Source of the DNA: MWBV01 sp964447315
GTDB lineage: Archaea; Nanobdellota; Nanobdellia; Pacearchaeales; GW2011-AR1
Length of the DNA: 24,159 nucleotides
Direction of reading: 5' to 3'
NCBI GenBank assembly: GCA_964447315.1
Contig: CAYURQ010000015.1
Coordinates: 1 to 24,159 of the forward strand
In this document: positions 11,922-20,093 of the stretch, in pieces
Layout: the number at the start of each line of letters is the position of its first letter
Numbering within the stretch: the first letter of the stretch is position 1
Notes under the pieces: generated by a model
Told to the model about the DNA's origin: nothing
Database searches by the model: none
What the model saw: only the letters and a program-made list of their open reading frames with translations
Made by a program: the position numbers and the translations under genes

Positions 11922-12545
11922 TTAAAATCTCTCATAATTTAAATTTTCAACTTTTATATTCCAATTAGTATTCCAATTCATTATTGAATTGTATAGTAGG
12001 TCAGGTAAATCCTTCATGTAAATTTCATCTTCGTGAATAAAAACTTTTTCTTCTCCAGGATTTAGTCTTCCAACTGAATAGCTTTTAGATCTTAATTCAT
12101 TTCCTGAAACTTCATAAACTAATTTATAATTAATATACTCAGTATAGTCGTCTCCAGTGTTTTTTATTTTAATTTGAACTTTTGTGTCTGCAATCACACT
12201 GTTTGAATCTGCTTTTCCAATCTTTGTTATAAGGGTGAAAGCATTAGCAATTATAGAACCCCAATTCCATTCTTTATTTACTAGCTCTGTTGTTACATAT
12301 GCACTATTTTTCTTAAGAGGTTGCTTATCTTCTCCATCAAGATATCTATCTCCATCTGTGTTTGGATTGTTTGGGTCTGTTCCCATACTTGCCTCTTTAT
12401 CATCAGATAAACCATCATTGTCAGAATCTTTAACTCCTGCAAAACCTCCTGTAAAAGAAAACCACCCAAATACAATAACTAAAATTAATAATATAACTAT
12501 TATGGCTATTGCTCCAGGGTTTAATTCTGCTTTTTTATTTTTCAT
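11922..12545 (-). CDS. Membrane-anchored protein with calcium-binding (TSP3-type) repeat
   Basis: A 207-aa protein. A basic N-terminus and one membrane helix (about 11-29, NPGAIAIIVILLILVIVFGW) anchor it, and the rest is predicted outside the cell. Residues 39-73 carry the thrombospondin type-3 pattern of closely spaced Asp/Asn: DSDNDGLSDDKE (40-51), TDPNNPNTDGD (56-66) and DGED (70-73), which bind calcium. Residues 85-207 look like a beta-sandwich (VQIKIKNTGDDYTEY, VGRLNPGEEKVFI) of the CARDB/DUF11 style. It could be a surface adhesin or sensor. It sits between a multi-pass membrane protein and the trypco2-like protein in an operon with 1-2-base gaps. Confidence 0.7.
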   Translation of the reverse strand: MKNKKAELNPGAIAIIVILLILVIVFGWFSFTGGFAGVKDSDNDGLSDDKEASMGTDPNNPNTDGDRYLDGEDKQPLKKNSAYVTTELVNKEWNWGSIIANAFTLITKIGKADSNSVIADTKVQIKIKNTGDDYTEYINYKLVYEVSGNELRSKSYSVGRLNPGEEKVFIHEDEIYMKDLPDLLYNSIMNWNTNWNIKVENLNYERF

Positions 12546-12546
12546 C

Positions 12547-13038
12547 TTATAGTAAAAAGTAAATTATGATTCCTCCTACAATTATCAATATTAAAGTTGT
12601 CCAGAAGTAATAATGTGGAAATTTATATTTGTTGTATCTATTAAACCAAATATAAAATAGAAGAATCCAAAAAATAAAAATTAAAATTACATATTTTATT
12701 ATTAATGGCAAAGCAATGCTAATTAAGAAAATGCTAACCGCAACAATAAAAAATCCTATTAAGAGATCAAGAAAAAAATATAAAAATCCTTTTTCTTTTT
12801 TTTGAAACAAATTGCTGCCAAAAATTTTATTATATCCTTTTCCCCCTTTATATAAAATACCTGGAATTATTGGGGCTAAAGTTAAACCAAAAAACCAGTT
12901 AAAAAAAGGAAGCATGTTTTTTATCCCATTGAAAATGAATTCAGGGATTATCCAAAGGAGTAGCAAATAAATTCCAATTATTAGAAAAATTATTGATGTT
13001 GTAATTATCTTTATTGTTGTTTTCTTTTTCTTTATCAT
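12547..13038 (-). CDS. Multi-pass membrane protein
   Basis: A 163-aa, extremely hydrophobic protein with a basic start (MIKKKKTTIK). Four to five membrane segments are predicted at about 11-31, 42-62, 85-111, 113-132 and 143-162, with a short basic loop (YKGGKGYNKIFGSNLFQKKEK) between the second and third. No transporter or enzyme motif is seen. The start overlaps the upstream gene's stop by 4 bases (ATGA), and the stop is one base before the calcium-repeat gene. It is probably a partner of that surface protein (inference). Confidence 0.6.
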   Translation of the reverse strand: MIKKKKTTIKIITTSIIFLIIGIYLLLLWIIPEFIFNGIKNMLPFFNWFFGLTLAPIIPGILYKGGKGYNKIFGSNLFQKKEKGFLYFFLDLLIGFFIVAVSIFLISIALPLIIKYVILIFIFWILLFYIWFNRYNKYKFPHYYFWTTLILIIVGGIIIYFLL

Positions 13039-13223
13039 TTTTTACTACCAATCCCTAAAAATCCTAAGATTATTGCTAAAACAATTAGTAATCCAATAAA
13101 AAATCCATAAATTCCTAATGCTTCTGAGAAACTTCCAATAATTTCTGAAAATGCTCCTGTAGAAGCGATCAAAATTATGCAGAGTATTCCAAACCCTATT
13201 GCGATGATTTGTTCAATTTTCAT
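13035..13223 (-). CDS. Two-helix small membrane protein
   Basis: A 62-aa protein started at the ATG at 13223 (MKIEQIIAIGFG). A longer frame to 13277 exists, but its extension overlaps the preceding 37-aa gene, whose stop lies one base upstream of 13223. Two hydrophobic helices (about 5-22 and 36-56) are joined by FSEIIGSFSEALG, and the protein ends IGSKK. No family is recognised. It overlaps the next gene by ATGA, so it belongs to the same operon. Confidence 0.6.
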   Translation of the reverse strand: MKIEQIIAIGFGILCIILIASTGAFSEIIGSFSEALGIYGFFIGLLIVLAIILGFLGIGSKK

Positions 13224-13224
13224 T

Positions 13225-13338
13225 TTATTTATTTCTGGTTCCAGGAGACTTTCTTTTAGGAGCATAACTTGTTTCATGTTTTTGAGTGCTTTGCCTTTGC
13301 CTATCTTTTGGTCCCCGTTTTTTTAAGTTATCTGGCAT
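13225..13338 (-). CDS. 37-aa basic peptide, DUF3606-like N-terminus
   Basis: The product begins MPDNLKKRGPKDRQRQ and continues STQKHETSYAPKRK, with 11 basic residues in 37. The first 22 residues resemble the start of DUF3606 proteins (a GPxDRxR...HE pattern), but the remainder of that domain is absent, so it is either a short form or a truncated relative. GGAG at 13344-13347 is 5 bases before the ATG, and a TATA box (13380-13387, TTTATATA on the minus strand) lies about 21 bases before the implied transcript start. It is the first gene of the five-gene membrane operon. Confidence 0.5.
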   Translation of the reverse strand: MPDNLKKRGPKDRQRQSTQKHETSYAPKRKSPGTRNK

Positions 13339-13504
13339 TTTATCTCCATATTTTATTTATAGATTTATGCATAATCAACTATATAAACTTTTCCATTATA
13401 GTTCATAAGATATAACTTATTAGTTATTACTTTATGAAGTATAAAAACCTTTATAAACTTACTTCCATAAGCTTTATTATGAAAAGAGGGCAATTATTTT
13501 TAAA
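13339..13504. promoter_or_regulatory. Divergent promoter region with ATAAG/CTTAT dyads
   Basis: It contains the minus-strand TATA box (13380-13387) and the plus-strand TATA box TTTATAAA (13450-13457). ATAAG-N6-CTTAT forms a perfect dyad at 13405-13420. CTTTAT recurs at 13430-13435, and a second dyad ATAAG-CTTTAT occurs at 13467-13477, directly at the predicted plus-strand transcript start. These are plausible operators for the winged-helix protein encoded next (inference). Confidence 0.45.
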
Positions 13505-13508
13505 ATGA
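13479..13508 (+). other. Possible leader ORF (9 codons) coupled to the winged-helix gene
   Basis: ATG at 13479 opens MKRGQLFLK and stops at TGA 13506-13508, which overlaps the downstream ATG (ATGA). The ATG lies 21 bases after TTTATAAA, the same TATA-to-ATG distance as in the leaderless genes of this window, so the transcript may begin with this codon. It may be a coupling leader peptide or only a chance ORF in a short leader. Confidence 0.3.
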
Positions 13509-14548
13509 AAACTAAGAAAACTGCCCTTGAAATAGAGAAAGAAATATTAAATAGTCTTGAAAAAGGGCCAAAGACAATTACTGATTTAAAGTTAGAGATT
13601 AATTCTAATTGGCAAACAGTTGAAAAGTTCCTTAAAAAATTAGAAGAGGAAAAAAAAGTTAAGGAAGTTGTTTCAACTGATAAAAAGAAAATTTATCAAC
13701 GAATAATTGGAGATACTTATTTTGACATTCCTATAAGTGATGAAGAAAGAAAAAAGTTTAGAACTTTGTTTTACATAATAAAAAAGGAATATTCTAATCA
13801 AGGAAAAGATATTTTGAAAACCCACCTTGCAAAAACAGCAGTTCATGTAATCAATGGATCTAAATCTTCAGAGTTGTCAAACCTTCCAACTATTTGGTAT
13901 TTATATGGAATGATTCCATTAATGGTTGTAGATCCAATGCAAGAATATTTAGAAGAATTTCAATTCAAAGATAAAGAAAAGATAATTGTTCTGGTTAGGG
14001 ATTATATAAAAAAAATTGAAGGGGCTAGCTGTAAAAAAATTCAGATTAACCAACATTTAGATTCAAAAGAAGATTTATACATTATTCATGATAGTATAGA
14101 AGATATAATCTTTAAGAAATGGGATGAAGAAAAATTATTAGAAGAATTAAATGAATTCTATGTAGCTTGTCCAATTGATAGAGAATTTCCTAATGTTTTT
14201 AATTTTACAGATAAATTTATTTCAATAATTAATAAATTATCTCTTATAGGAAAATTAGAGGCAGCAAAAAAAGAAATTTCTTCAACATTTAGATCTTTAT
14301 GGGAATATATAGCAACTTATAAGGCATATAAAAGTTTGGCTGGATTAAATAAGTTTGATAATGAAAAGATTATCTTGAATTTTAGTATTGGTTCCCTATT
14401 AATAACAAGAGAGATTTGTTTTCATGAATCTTTTCAAGAATTATATGAAATTTACTGGAGTAATTTAAATAAAAATATTAGCTTTAAAGATTCAAAGGAA
14501 GTTTCCCAAATAAAAGAAATTATGCAAGATTGGATGGGAGAAGATTAA
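13505..14548 (+). CDS. Winged-helix protein paired with PIN RNase
   Basis: A 347-aa protein. Residues 9-67 form a winged helix (EKEILNSLEKGPKTITDLKL, then recognition helix WQTVEKFLKKLEEE and wing KVKEVVSTDKKKIYQRI). Residues 70-347 are mainly helical and not recognised; they include WYLYGMIPLMVVDPMQEYLE (131-150) and a C-terminal acidic end. It precedes the PIN-domain gene by one base, so the two are an obvious functional pair. Being large and DNA-binding, it may serve as regulator or inhibitor of the PIN protein, as antitoxins do, although it is much longer than usual VapB-type antitoxins. PIN, RadC and HsdR follow in the same direction. Confidence 0.65.
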   Translation: MKTKKTALEIEKEILNSLEKGPKTITDLKLEINSNWQTVEKFLKKLEEEKKVKEVVSTDKKKIYQRIIGDTYFDIPISDEERKKFRTLFYIIKKEYSNQGKDILKTHLAKTAVHVINGSKSSELSNLPTIWYLYGMIPLMVVDPMQEYLEEFQFKDKEKIIVLVRDYIKKIEGASCKKIQINQHLDSKEDLYIIHDSIEDIIFKKWDEEKLLEELNEFYVACPIDREFPNVFNFTDKFISIINKLSLIGKLEAAKKEISSTFRSLWEYIATYKAYKSLAGLNKFDNEKIILNFSIGSLLITREICFHESFQELYEIYWSNLNKNISFKDSKEVSQIKEIMQDWMGED

Positions 14549-14549
14549 C

Positions 14550-15191
14550 ATGATAAAAAATAGCTTTTTAGATACAAATGTAGTTATTAATTATGTAAAT
14601 TTTAATGAAAATTCCTATAATAATTTGTCTAAGAAATGCTATGATTATGTGATTAATAAAAAAGGAAAGTTTATTTTGTGCATGTTTGTTATAAAAGAAA
14701 TTTATAATCTTCTTGAAAGAAGATCCGTAATTTATAAAGCAGTTATAGAAAAAATAAAAAAAGATTCTTTTAGTTTAGAGGAAAATTTATTTGTTAGAGA
14801 TGTTCCTTTTGCTAAAAAATTATATATAAGATTTAAAGATTCTGATGTTATTAAGTTATCTAAGGATTTTCAAAGAGAGAAAATGAATTTTGAAATAAAA
14901 GTAGAACAATTTCTTAAATTTGTAGTTGATGAAAAAGTAATTTCTGTAGAAAGTATAGATTCTCAGTTAGTAAATAAAATATATGATTATATTGATAACC
15001 ATGCTGATTGTAGGGTTTTAGCTAGTGCCATTCAATATCAGAAAGGAAAAAATAAATTTCTTTTTGTAACAGTTGATAAAGAACATTTTGACTTAAATGG
15101 GTATGATTTTCTTAAAGAACAATTTGAAATAAATTACAAAGAAGAAAATTATGAATTTCCAGAATTACATAATTTGTTGTTTTTAAAGTAA
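14550..15191 (+). CDS. PIN-domain ribonuclease
   Basis: A 213-aa protein with the PIN carboxylate set: Asp8 in SFLDTNVVI, Glu50 in FVIKEIYNLL, Asp153 in HADCRVLASA, and Asp176 in FVTVDKEHF. Spacing between the second and third acids is long because of a helical insertion (about 60-145). PIN enzymes cleave RNA with Mg or Mn and are toxins in VapBC-type pairs. All four key acids are present, so the enzyme is probably active. It is translated directly after the winged-helix gene. The target RNA cannot be inferred. Confidence 0.82.
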   Translation: MIKNSFLDTNVVINYVNFNENSYNNLSKKCYDYVINKKGKFILCMFVIKEIYNLLERRSVIYKAVIEKIKKDSFSLEENLFVRDVPFAKKLYIRFKDSDVIKLSKDFQREKMNFEIKVEQFLKFVVDEKVISVESIDSQLVNKIYDYIDNHADCRVLASAIQYQKGKNKFLFVTVDKEHFDLNGYDFLKEQFEINYKEENYEFPELHNLLFLK

Positions 15192-15206
15192 ATTTTTTTA
15201 TTAAAC

Positions 15207-15875
15207 ATGAAAATAAAAGATCTTCCTGAACAAAATAGACCTAGGGAGAGATTTAAAAAATTTGGGCCAGAAGCTTTAAGTGATGCAGAACTTTTTGCAA
15301 TAATTCTTAGAATAGGAATAAAAAACGAGAATGTAGTAGATATGAGTAATAGATTAATAGCAGAATATGGCTTAGATAAACTTTTTGATTGTTCATCAAA
15401 AGAATTACAAAAAATAAAAGGAATTGGGCCTGATAAATCAATGCAAATTCTTTCAATGGCAGAGTTAGGTAAGAGATATAATCAATCAAAAAAGCCATTA
15501 AAGAAGATTTCTTGTGCTCAAGATGTTTTTGATTATTTTCATGAAAGACTTAAAGACAAAAAAGAAGAACATTTTTACATTTTAATGTTAAACAATCAAA
15601 ATAACATTATTGGAGAGCAATTAATTAGTAAGGGAGTTTTAGATGCTGCAATAATTCATCCAAGAGAGGTTTTTAAGCCTGCAATTAAAAATTCTGCAAG
15701 CAAGATTATTTTAGTTCATAATCATCCATCAGGAGATCCAAGTCCAAGTGAAGAAGATGAAGAAGTTTCAAGGAAGATAAAAAATATAGGATTAGAATTA
15801 GGTATTAATGTTTTAGATTTTGTGATTATTGGGAATGAGGGGTGGTGGAGCGGGGTTGAAAAACAAAAACCTTAA
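15207..15875 (+). CDS. radC: RadC-family JAB/MPN protein
   Basis: A 222-aa full-length RadC: an N-terminal UPF0758/helix-hairpin-helix part (1-95, with PRERFKKFGPEALSDAEL at 12-29 and IKGIGPDKSMQIL at 70-82), then the JAB domain with Glu137 in GEQLISKG and the metal motif HNHPSGDPSPSEED (His171, His173, Asp184). The biochemical role is unsettled despite the old DNA-repair name. RadC genes are frequent in mobile and defence islands. Here it is 15 bases after the PIN gene and 24 bases before hsdR, in one apparent plus-strand operon. Confidence 0.93.
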   Translation: MKIKDLPEQNRPRERFKKFGPEALSDAELFAIILRIGIKNENVVDMSNRLIAEYGLDKLFDCSSKELQKIKGIGPDKSMQILSMAELGKRYNQSKKPLKKISCAQDVFDYFHERLKDKKEEHFYILMLNNQNNIIGEQLISKGVLDAAIIHPREVFKPAIKNSASKIILVHNHPSGDPSPSEEDEEVSRKIKNIGLELGINVLDFVIIGNEGWWSGVEKQKP

Positions 15876-15899
15876 AATAATCCATTCTTTAGTAAATAC

Positions 15900-18257
15900 A
15901 TGAATAAAAGTCAACTAACAGAAGCAGATATTAGGACAAAATTTATTCTTCCTGCTATTGAAAAAGCCAATTGGAACAGGAATAAACAAGTTAGAGAAGA
16001 AGTTTATTTCACAGATGGAAGGATTTATGTGTATGGAAGTACTACAAAAAGAGGAAAACCAAAAAAAGCAGATTATGTTTTGTATTATAAGAATAACATT
16101 CCTATTGCAGTTGTGGAAGCAAAAGATAATAAACACTCAATAGGGGACGGATTAAATCAAGCAGTAGATTATGCAGAGATTTTAGATATACCTTTTGCAT
16201 TTAGTTCAAATGGGGATGGGTTTGTTTTTCAGGATTTAAAATCTGGAGAAAATAAAGAATTATCTCTTGGAGAGTTTCCAACTCCTCAGGATCTTTGGGA
16301 AAAATATAAGCAATATAAGGGAATTACAGAAAATATTGAAGAACTTGTCACAGCTGATTATTATTTTGAAAAAGACTGGAAGCACCCAAGATACTATCAA
16401 AGAATTGCTGTTAATAGAACTATTGAAGCAATAGCAAAAGGTAAAAATAGAGTTCTTTTAGTTATGGCAACTGGAACAGGAAAAACATATACAGCCTTCC
16501 AAATAATCTGGAGACTTAGGGAAAAATGGAGGCCTAAAGGAAGTACTCCCAGAGTTTTATATCTTGCAGATAGAAATGTTTTAGTGGATGACCCTATGAA
16601 TAAGGATTTAAAGCCTTTGAAAAATAAAGGAGTATTAACAAAAGTAAGAAAAAGAAAAGCAGATAAATCTTACGAAGTTTATATGGCTCTTTACCAAGGA
16701 ATTTCTGGAACAGAAGAGGCAAGTAATATTTACAAACAATTTTCTAAAGATTTTTTTGATTTAATTATTGTTGATGAGTGCCATAGAGGAAGTGCAAAAG
16801 CAAACTCTGCTTGGAGAGAGGTTTTAAAATATTTTTCTGAAGCTGTCCAAATTGGAATGACTGCAACACCAAAAGAGACAACAGAGGTTTCAAACATTGA
16901 TTATTTTGGAGAACCAGTTTATACTTATTCATTAAAACAAGGAATTGACGATGGTTTTCTTGCTCCTTATAGAGTTATTAAAGTTGCTATTGACAAAGAT
17001 GTCCATGGGTATAGGCCAAAAAAAGGAGAAAAAGATAAATATGGTGAAGAAATTCCAGATGAAATTTATACAAATAGAGAATTTGATAGGACTTTAGTTA
17101 TTGATGAAAGAACACAGGTCGTTGCTAAAAAAGTTTCAGAATTTTTAAAAAACACAAATAGAATGGATAAAACAATTGCTTTTTGTGTTGATCAGGAGCA
17201 TGCATCTAGAATGGCTCGTGCTTTGATAAACGAAAATAAAGATTTGTATGTTAAAAATAAAAAATATGTGATGAGAATAACAAGTGAAGATAAGTTAGGT
17301 AAAAATCAACTTGATAATTTTATGGATCCTTCTATAAAATATCCAGTAGTTGTAACCACCTCAAAACTTTTAACTACTGGAGTAGATGTCCAAACATGTA
17401 AATTAATTGTTTTAGATGCTCCTATTAAATCAATGACAGAATTTAAACAAATTATTGGAAGAGGGACAAGGATAAATGAAGATTATAATAAAACTCATTT
17501 TACAATAATGGATTTTAGAAATGTTACAAATAAATTTGCAGATCCTGATTTTGATGGAGAACCAGTACAAATTATGAATTTTAAAGGAGATGAAGAAATT
17601 GACCCTGAAGAAATTAAAGAAAAAGAAGTATTAGAATTGCAAGGAAAATCAGATATAAACATTTATGACACAGAAGAAAAAACAAGAAAATTTTATGTAA
17701 AAGAAGCAGATGTTTCTGTTTTAAATCAGGCAGAGCAATATTTAGATTCTTCAGGAAAATTAATTACTGAAAAAATTACTGATTATACAAAAAAATCAGT
17801 TAAAGAAGATTACAGAACCTTAAATGATTTCCTTAAAAAATGGAATATCCTTGAGCAAAAAAGAACATTAATAGAAGAACTTCAGCAAAAAGGAATTATA
17901 TTTGATGCTTTAAGAGAAACAGTTCCAAATGGAAAACAGTATGATCCTTTTGATTTAATTCTTCATGTTGCTTACGGAAAAAAACCAAAAACAAGAAGTG
18001 AAAGAGCAAGAAAAGTAAAATATGATTCTTATTGGGATAAATATGGAAAACAAGCAAGGGAAGTAATTAGCGCTTTATTAGATAAATATTCAGATGAAGG
18101 CATAGAAAACTTAGAAGATGCTGAAGTCCTGAGAGTTTCGCCTTTGAATAAGTTTGGCCGTCCGCTTGAGATTATGAAAATGTTTGGTGGGCAGAAGGCA
18201 TATCATAAAGTAATTAAGGAAATTGAAGATAGGATTTATGCTGCTAATGGAAGTTGA
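15900..18257 (+). CDS. hsdR: Type I restriction enzyme, R subunit (HsdR)
   Basis: A 785-aa restriction and translocation subunit. The N-terminal nuclease has the PD-(D/E)xK set Asp58 (KADYVLYY) and Glu73-x-Lys75 (VVEAKDNK). The helicase core has Walker A ATGTGKT (190-196), DECH (292-295), MTATP around 321-325 and a motif VI region with QIIGRGTR. The C-terminus (about 600-785) is the EcoEI-type coupling domain that contacts HsdM/HsdS. All catalytic residues are intact. The length is at the short end, typical of EcoAI/EcoEI-like R subunits. The M and S genes are on the opposite strand from 20914. Confidence 0.94.
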   Translation: MNKSQLTEADIRTKFILPAIEKANWNRNKQVREEVYFTDGRIYVYGSTTKRGKPKKADYVLYYKNNIPIAVVEAKDNKHSIGDGLNQAVDYAEILDIPFAFSSNGDGFVFQDLKSGENKELSLGEFPTPQDLWEKYKQYKGITENIEELVTADYYFEKDWKHPRYYQRIAVNRTIEAIAKGKNRVLLVMATGTGKTYTAFQIIWRLREKWRPKGSTPRVLYLADRNVLVDDPMNKDLKPLKNKGVLTKVRKRKADKSYEVYMALYQGISGTEEASNIYKQFSKDFFDLIIVDECHRGSAKANSAWREVLKYFSEAVQIGMTATPKETTEVSNIDYFGEPVYTYSLKQGIDDGFLAPYRVIKVAIDKDVHGYRPKKGEKDKYGEEIPDEIYTNREFDRTLVIDERTQVVAKKVSEFLKNTNRMDKTIAFCVDQEHASRMARALINENKDLYVKNKKYVMRITSEDKLGKNQLDNFMDPSIKYPVVVTTSKLLTTGVDVQTCKLIVLDAPIKSMTEFKQIIGRGTRINEDYNKTHFTIMDFRNVTNKFADPDFDGEPVQIMNFKGDEEIDPEEIKEKEVLELQGKSDINIYDTEEKTRKFYVKEADVSVLNQAEQYLDSSGKLITEKITDYTKKSVKEDYRTLNDFLKKWNILEQKRTLIEELQQKGIIFDALRETVPNGKQYDPFDLILHVAYGKKPKTRSERARKVKYDSYWDKYGKQAREVISALLDKYSDEGIENLEDAEVLRVSPLNKFGRPLEIMKMFGGQKAYHKVIKEIEDRIYAANGS

Positions 18258-18328
18258 GATTAAAGAATTAGTAAAAGAATAAGTAGATTTAAATAATTAA
18301 TTTAGTTGGATATAATAAAGGTGGTAAA
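18258..18328 (+). promoter_or_regulatory. Promoter and ribosome site of the HTH-ImmA gene
   Basis: TTTAAATA at 18288-18295 is a TATA candidate, and AGGTGG at 18319-18324 lies 4 bases before the ATG, where archaeal GGTG-type ribosome sites sit. This indicates a new transcription unit after hsdR, with a leader. Confidence 0.45.
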
Positions 18329-19459
18329 ATGGGAAAACAAGTTCTAAAATTAGATGCAAATTTTAAAATAATTGAATGGGCAATTAAATCTTCGGGATGG
18401 GAAATTGATGAAATTCTAGAGAAAACAGAAATAAGTAAAACTGTTTATGATAAGTGGGTTAATAAAAAAGACAACCCAACTCTAAAGCAATTAGAATTAA
18501 TTTCAAATAAAACCAAGAGACCTCTTGCAATTTTCTTTTTAGATAAAATCCCTGAAGAAAAACCTAAACCCAAAGACTTTAGATTAAATCCAAAACAAGA
18601 AGGTAAATTTAATAAAAAAACAATTTTTGCAATAAGAAAAGCAAGGAGATTACAAAATATTTTAAAAGATTTTGGAGAAAATAATTTAGGCGATTACATA
18701 AAGAAGTTGAATATTAGTATAACTGATTCTCCAGAAAAAATTGCTTTAGAATTAAGAGGAAAATTTGGGATTAATGAAGAACTTCAAAGAAAAACAAAAG
18801 ATTCATGGAAATTTTTTAGATTTCTTAGAGAAAAAATGGAAGAAGAAAAGATTTTTAATTTTCAATTCTCAATGTCCTTAGAAGATGCTAGAGGTTTTGC
18901 TCTTTCAGATGAATTACCCAGAGTTATAGTAGTGAATTCAAAAGATATAATTGAAGCGAGAATATTTACTTTGATTCATGAATTGGGACATATTATTTTA
19001 GGGGATACTGAATTAAGCATCCCTAACTTTGCGGATAATAATAAACATGAGAAATGGTGTAATGAATTTGCTTCTTGTTTTTTATTGCCTCCTGAAATGG
19101 CAAAAAGAATTTTTGAAGAAAATGATAAGAAATTAATTGAATACGATACATTAAAATATTTATCAAAAAAATATAAAGTTAGCAAATCCATGTTACTTTA
19201 TAATATGGTTAAATTAAAATTTATTACTTCTTTAGATTATGAAGAGATATTAGATAAGTACACAAAAAAAGATTATGCAAAAAATAAATCTGGTGGTGCA
19301 GGAGTTAGTGCCGATAAAAAATGTTTGAGTGAACTTGGTTCTACTTTTGTCTCATTAGTTGCAGATAATATAGATAAAAAAACTATTACTTATAGTGATG
19401 CTTTGGACTATCTTTCAATAAAATCAAGTAATTTTCAAAAACTAATGAATAAAATTTAA
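18329..19459 (+). CDS. HTH (XRE) plus ImmA/IrrE-type metallopeptidase
   Basis: A 376-aa protein of the COG2856 type. An XRE-like helix-turn-helix at the N-terminus (about 10-70: WAIKSSGWEIDEILEKTEIS, then NPTLKQLELIS) is followed by FFLDKIPEEK, the usual junction to the peptidase. The zinc site is HELGH (His217, Glu218, His221) in TLIHELGHIILG, with Glu246 (NEFASCFLLP) as probable third ligand. The remaining 130 residues form a helical domain including AGVSADKKCLSELGSTFVSL. Family members cleave repressors or act as antitoxins. Paired one base upstream of a DUF4411 protein, it matches a known antitoxin-toxin arrangement (inference). Confidence 0.88.
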   Translation: MGKQVLKLDANFKIIEWAIKSSGWEIDEILEKTEISKTVYDKWVNKKDNPTLKQLELISNKTKRPLAIFFLDKIPEEKPKPKDFRLNPKQEGKFNKKTIFAIRKARRLQNILKDFGENNLGDYIKKLNISITDSPEKIALELRGKFGINEELQRKTKDSWKFFRFLREKMEEEKIFNFQFSMSLEDARGFALSDELPRVIVVNSKDIIEARIFTLIHELGHIILGDTELSIPNFADNNKHEKWCNEFASCFLLPPEMAKRIFEENDKKLIEYDTLKYLSKKYKVSKSMLLYNMVKLKFITSLDYEEILDKYTKKDYAKNKSGGAGVSADKKCLSELGSTFVSLVADNIDKKTITYSDALDYLSIKSSNFQKLMNKI

Positions 19460-19460
19460 A

Positions 19461-19958
19461 ATGGAAAAGAGAAATTTTTACATAATAGATAGTTGTTCTT
19501 TAATTGATTTAAATCGTCATAACCCGATTGATATTTTTCCAAGTTTATGGAAAAAGATAGGAGAATTAATTAAATCAGAAATGATGATTTCACATATTGA
19601 AGTTTTTAATGAAATAACTCAACAAGACGATAATTTGGCAGAATGGCTCAAGGATTATAAGCAAATGTTTAGAAATTTTTCAAAAAAACAATCTGAGATA
19701 GTTAAAGATATTCTAAAAAAATATCCTTCTTTTGTCAAGAAAGAAAGTAAATACGATGCTGATCCTTGGTTAGTGGCATTAGCAAAAGAAATACAGGATA
19801 ATCCTCAAAAAAATCTCTTTTACAATATTAAAAGATTAGTTGTTACAGAAGAATCTATGAAAGGAAATAAGATTAAAGTGCCCTTTGTATGTAAAGAATT
19901 TGGAATTGATTGTATTAATAGAATTGAAATGATAAGGCACGAAGGTTGGAGTTTTTAA
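19461..19958 (+). CDS. DUF4411 PIN-like protein, probable toxin
   Basis: A 165-aa protein with the DUF4411 opening YIIDSCSLIDL (7-17, Asp10) and a later acidic site YDADPWLVALAKE (98-110, Asp99/Asp101). Glu47 or Glu51 in SHIEVFNEI is a candidate second acid, and VTEES is close to the fourth position. DUF4411 belongs to the PIN-like nuclease group and is regularly encoded after HTH-ImmA/IrrE genes, as here. The expected role is an RNase toxin held by the upstream protein. Its 3' end is followed by about 130 bases containing a strong hairpin. Confidence 0.82.
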   Translation: MEKRNFYIIDSCSLIDLNRHNPIDIFPSLWKKIGELIKSEMMISHIEVFNEITQQDDNLAEWLKDYKQMFRNFSKKQSEIVKDILKKYPSFVKKESKYDADPWLVALAKEIQDNPQKNLFYNIKRLVVTEESMKGNKIKVPFVCKEFGIDCINRIEMIRHEGWSF

Positions 19959-20042
19959 AATTAGTTTATTTTCAGTAATCTGTTATTATTCTTTAGTTAT
20001 CAGAAAAATTTTTCTAGTTGAGTAGATTAAAATACTAATAAA

Positions 20043-20082
20043 AGAGGTAGCCAAGAGGCAATGACCTCTTCAAGCTACTTCT
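20043..20082 (+). other. Strong interrupted hairpin upstream of a membrane-protein gene
   Basis: AGAGGTAGC (20043-20051) pairs with GCTACTTCT (20074-20082), including one G-T pair, and AAGAGG (20053-20058) pairs with CCTCTT (20065-20070) around the loop CAATGA. An internal loop of 1 by 3 bases separates the two stems. That is 15 pairs in an AT-rich context, 11 bases before the ATG at 20094. It could be a leader structure, a small structured RNA, a terminator of the upstream pair or an operator; there is no U-run after it. Confidence 0.5.
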
Positions 20083-20093
20083 AAGAAAAATAG

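Noticed and set aside
20043..20082. tRNA-like look of GTAGCCAAGAGGCAATG (D-arm-like) at the hairpin
   Set aside because: No acceptor stem, anticodon arm or T-arm of correct length can be drawn around it; the bases form a simple interrupted hairpin.
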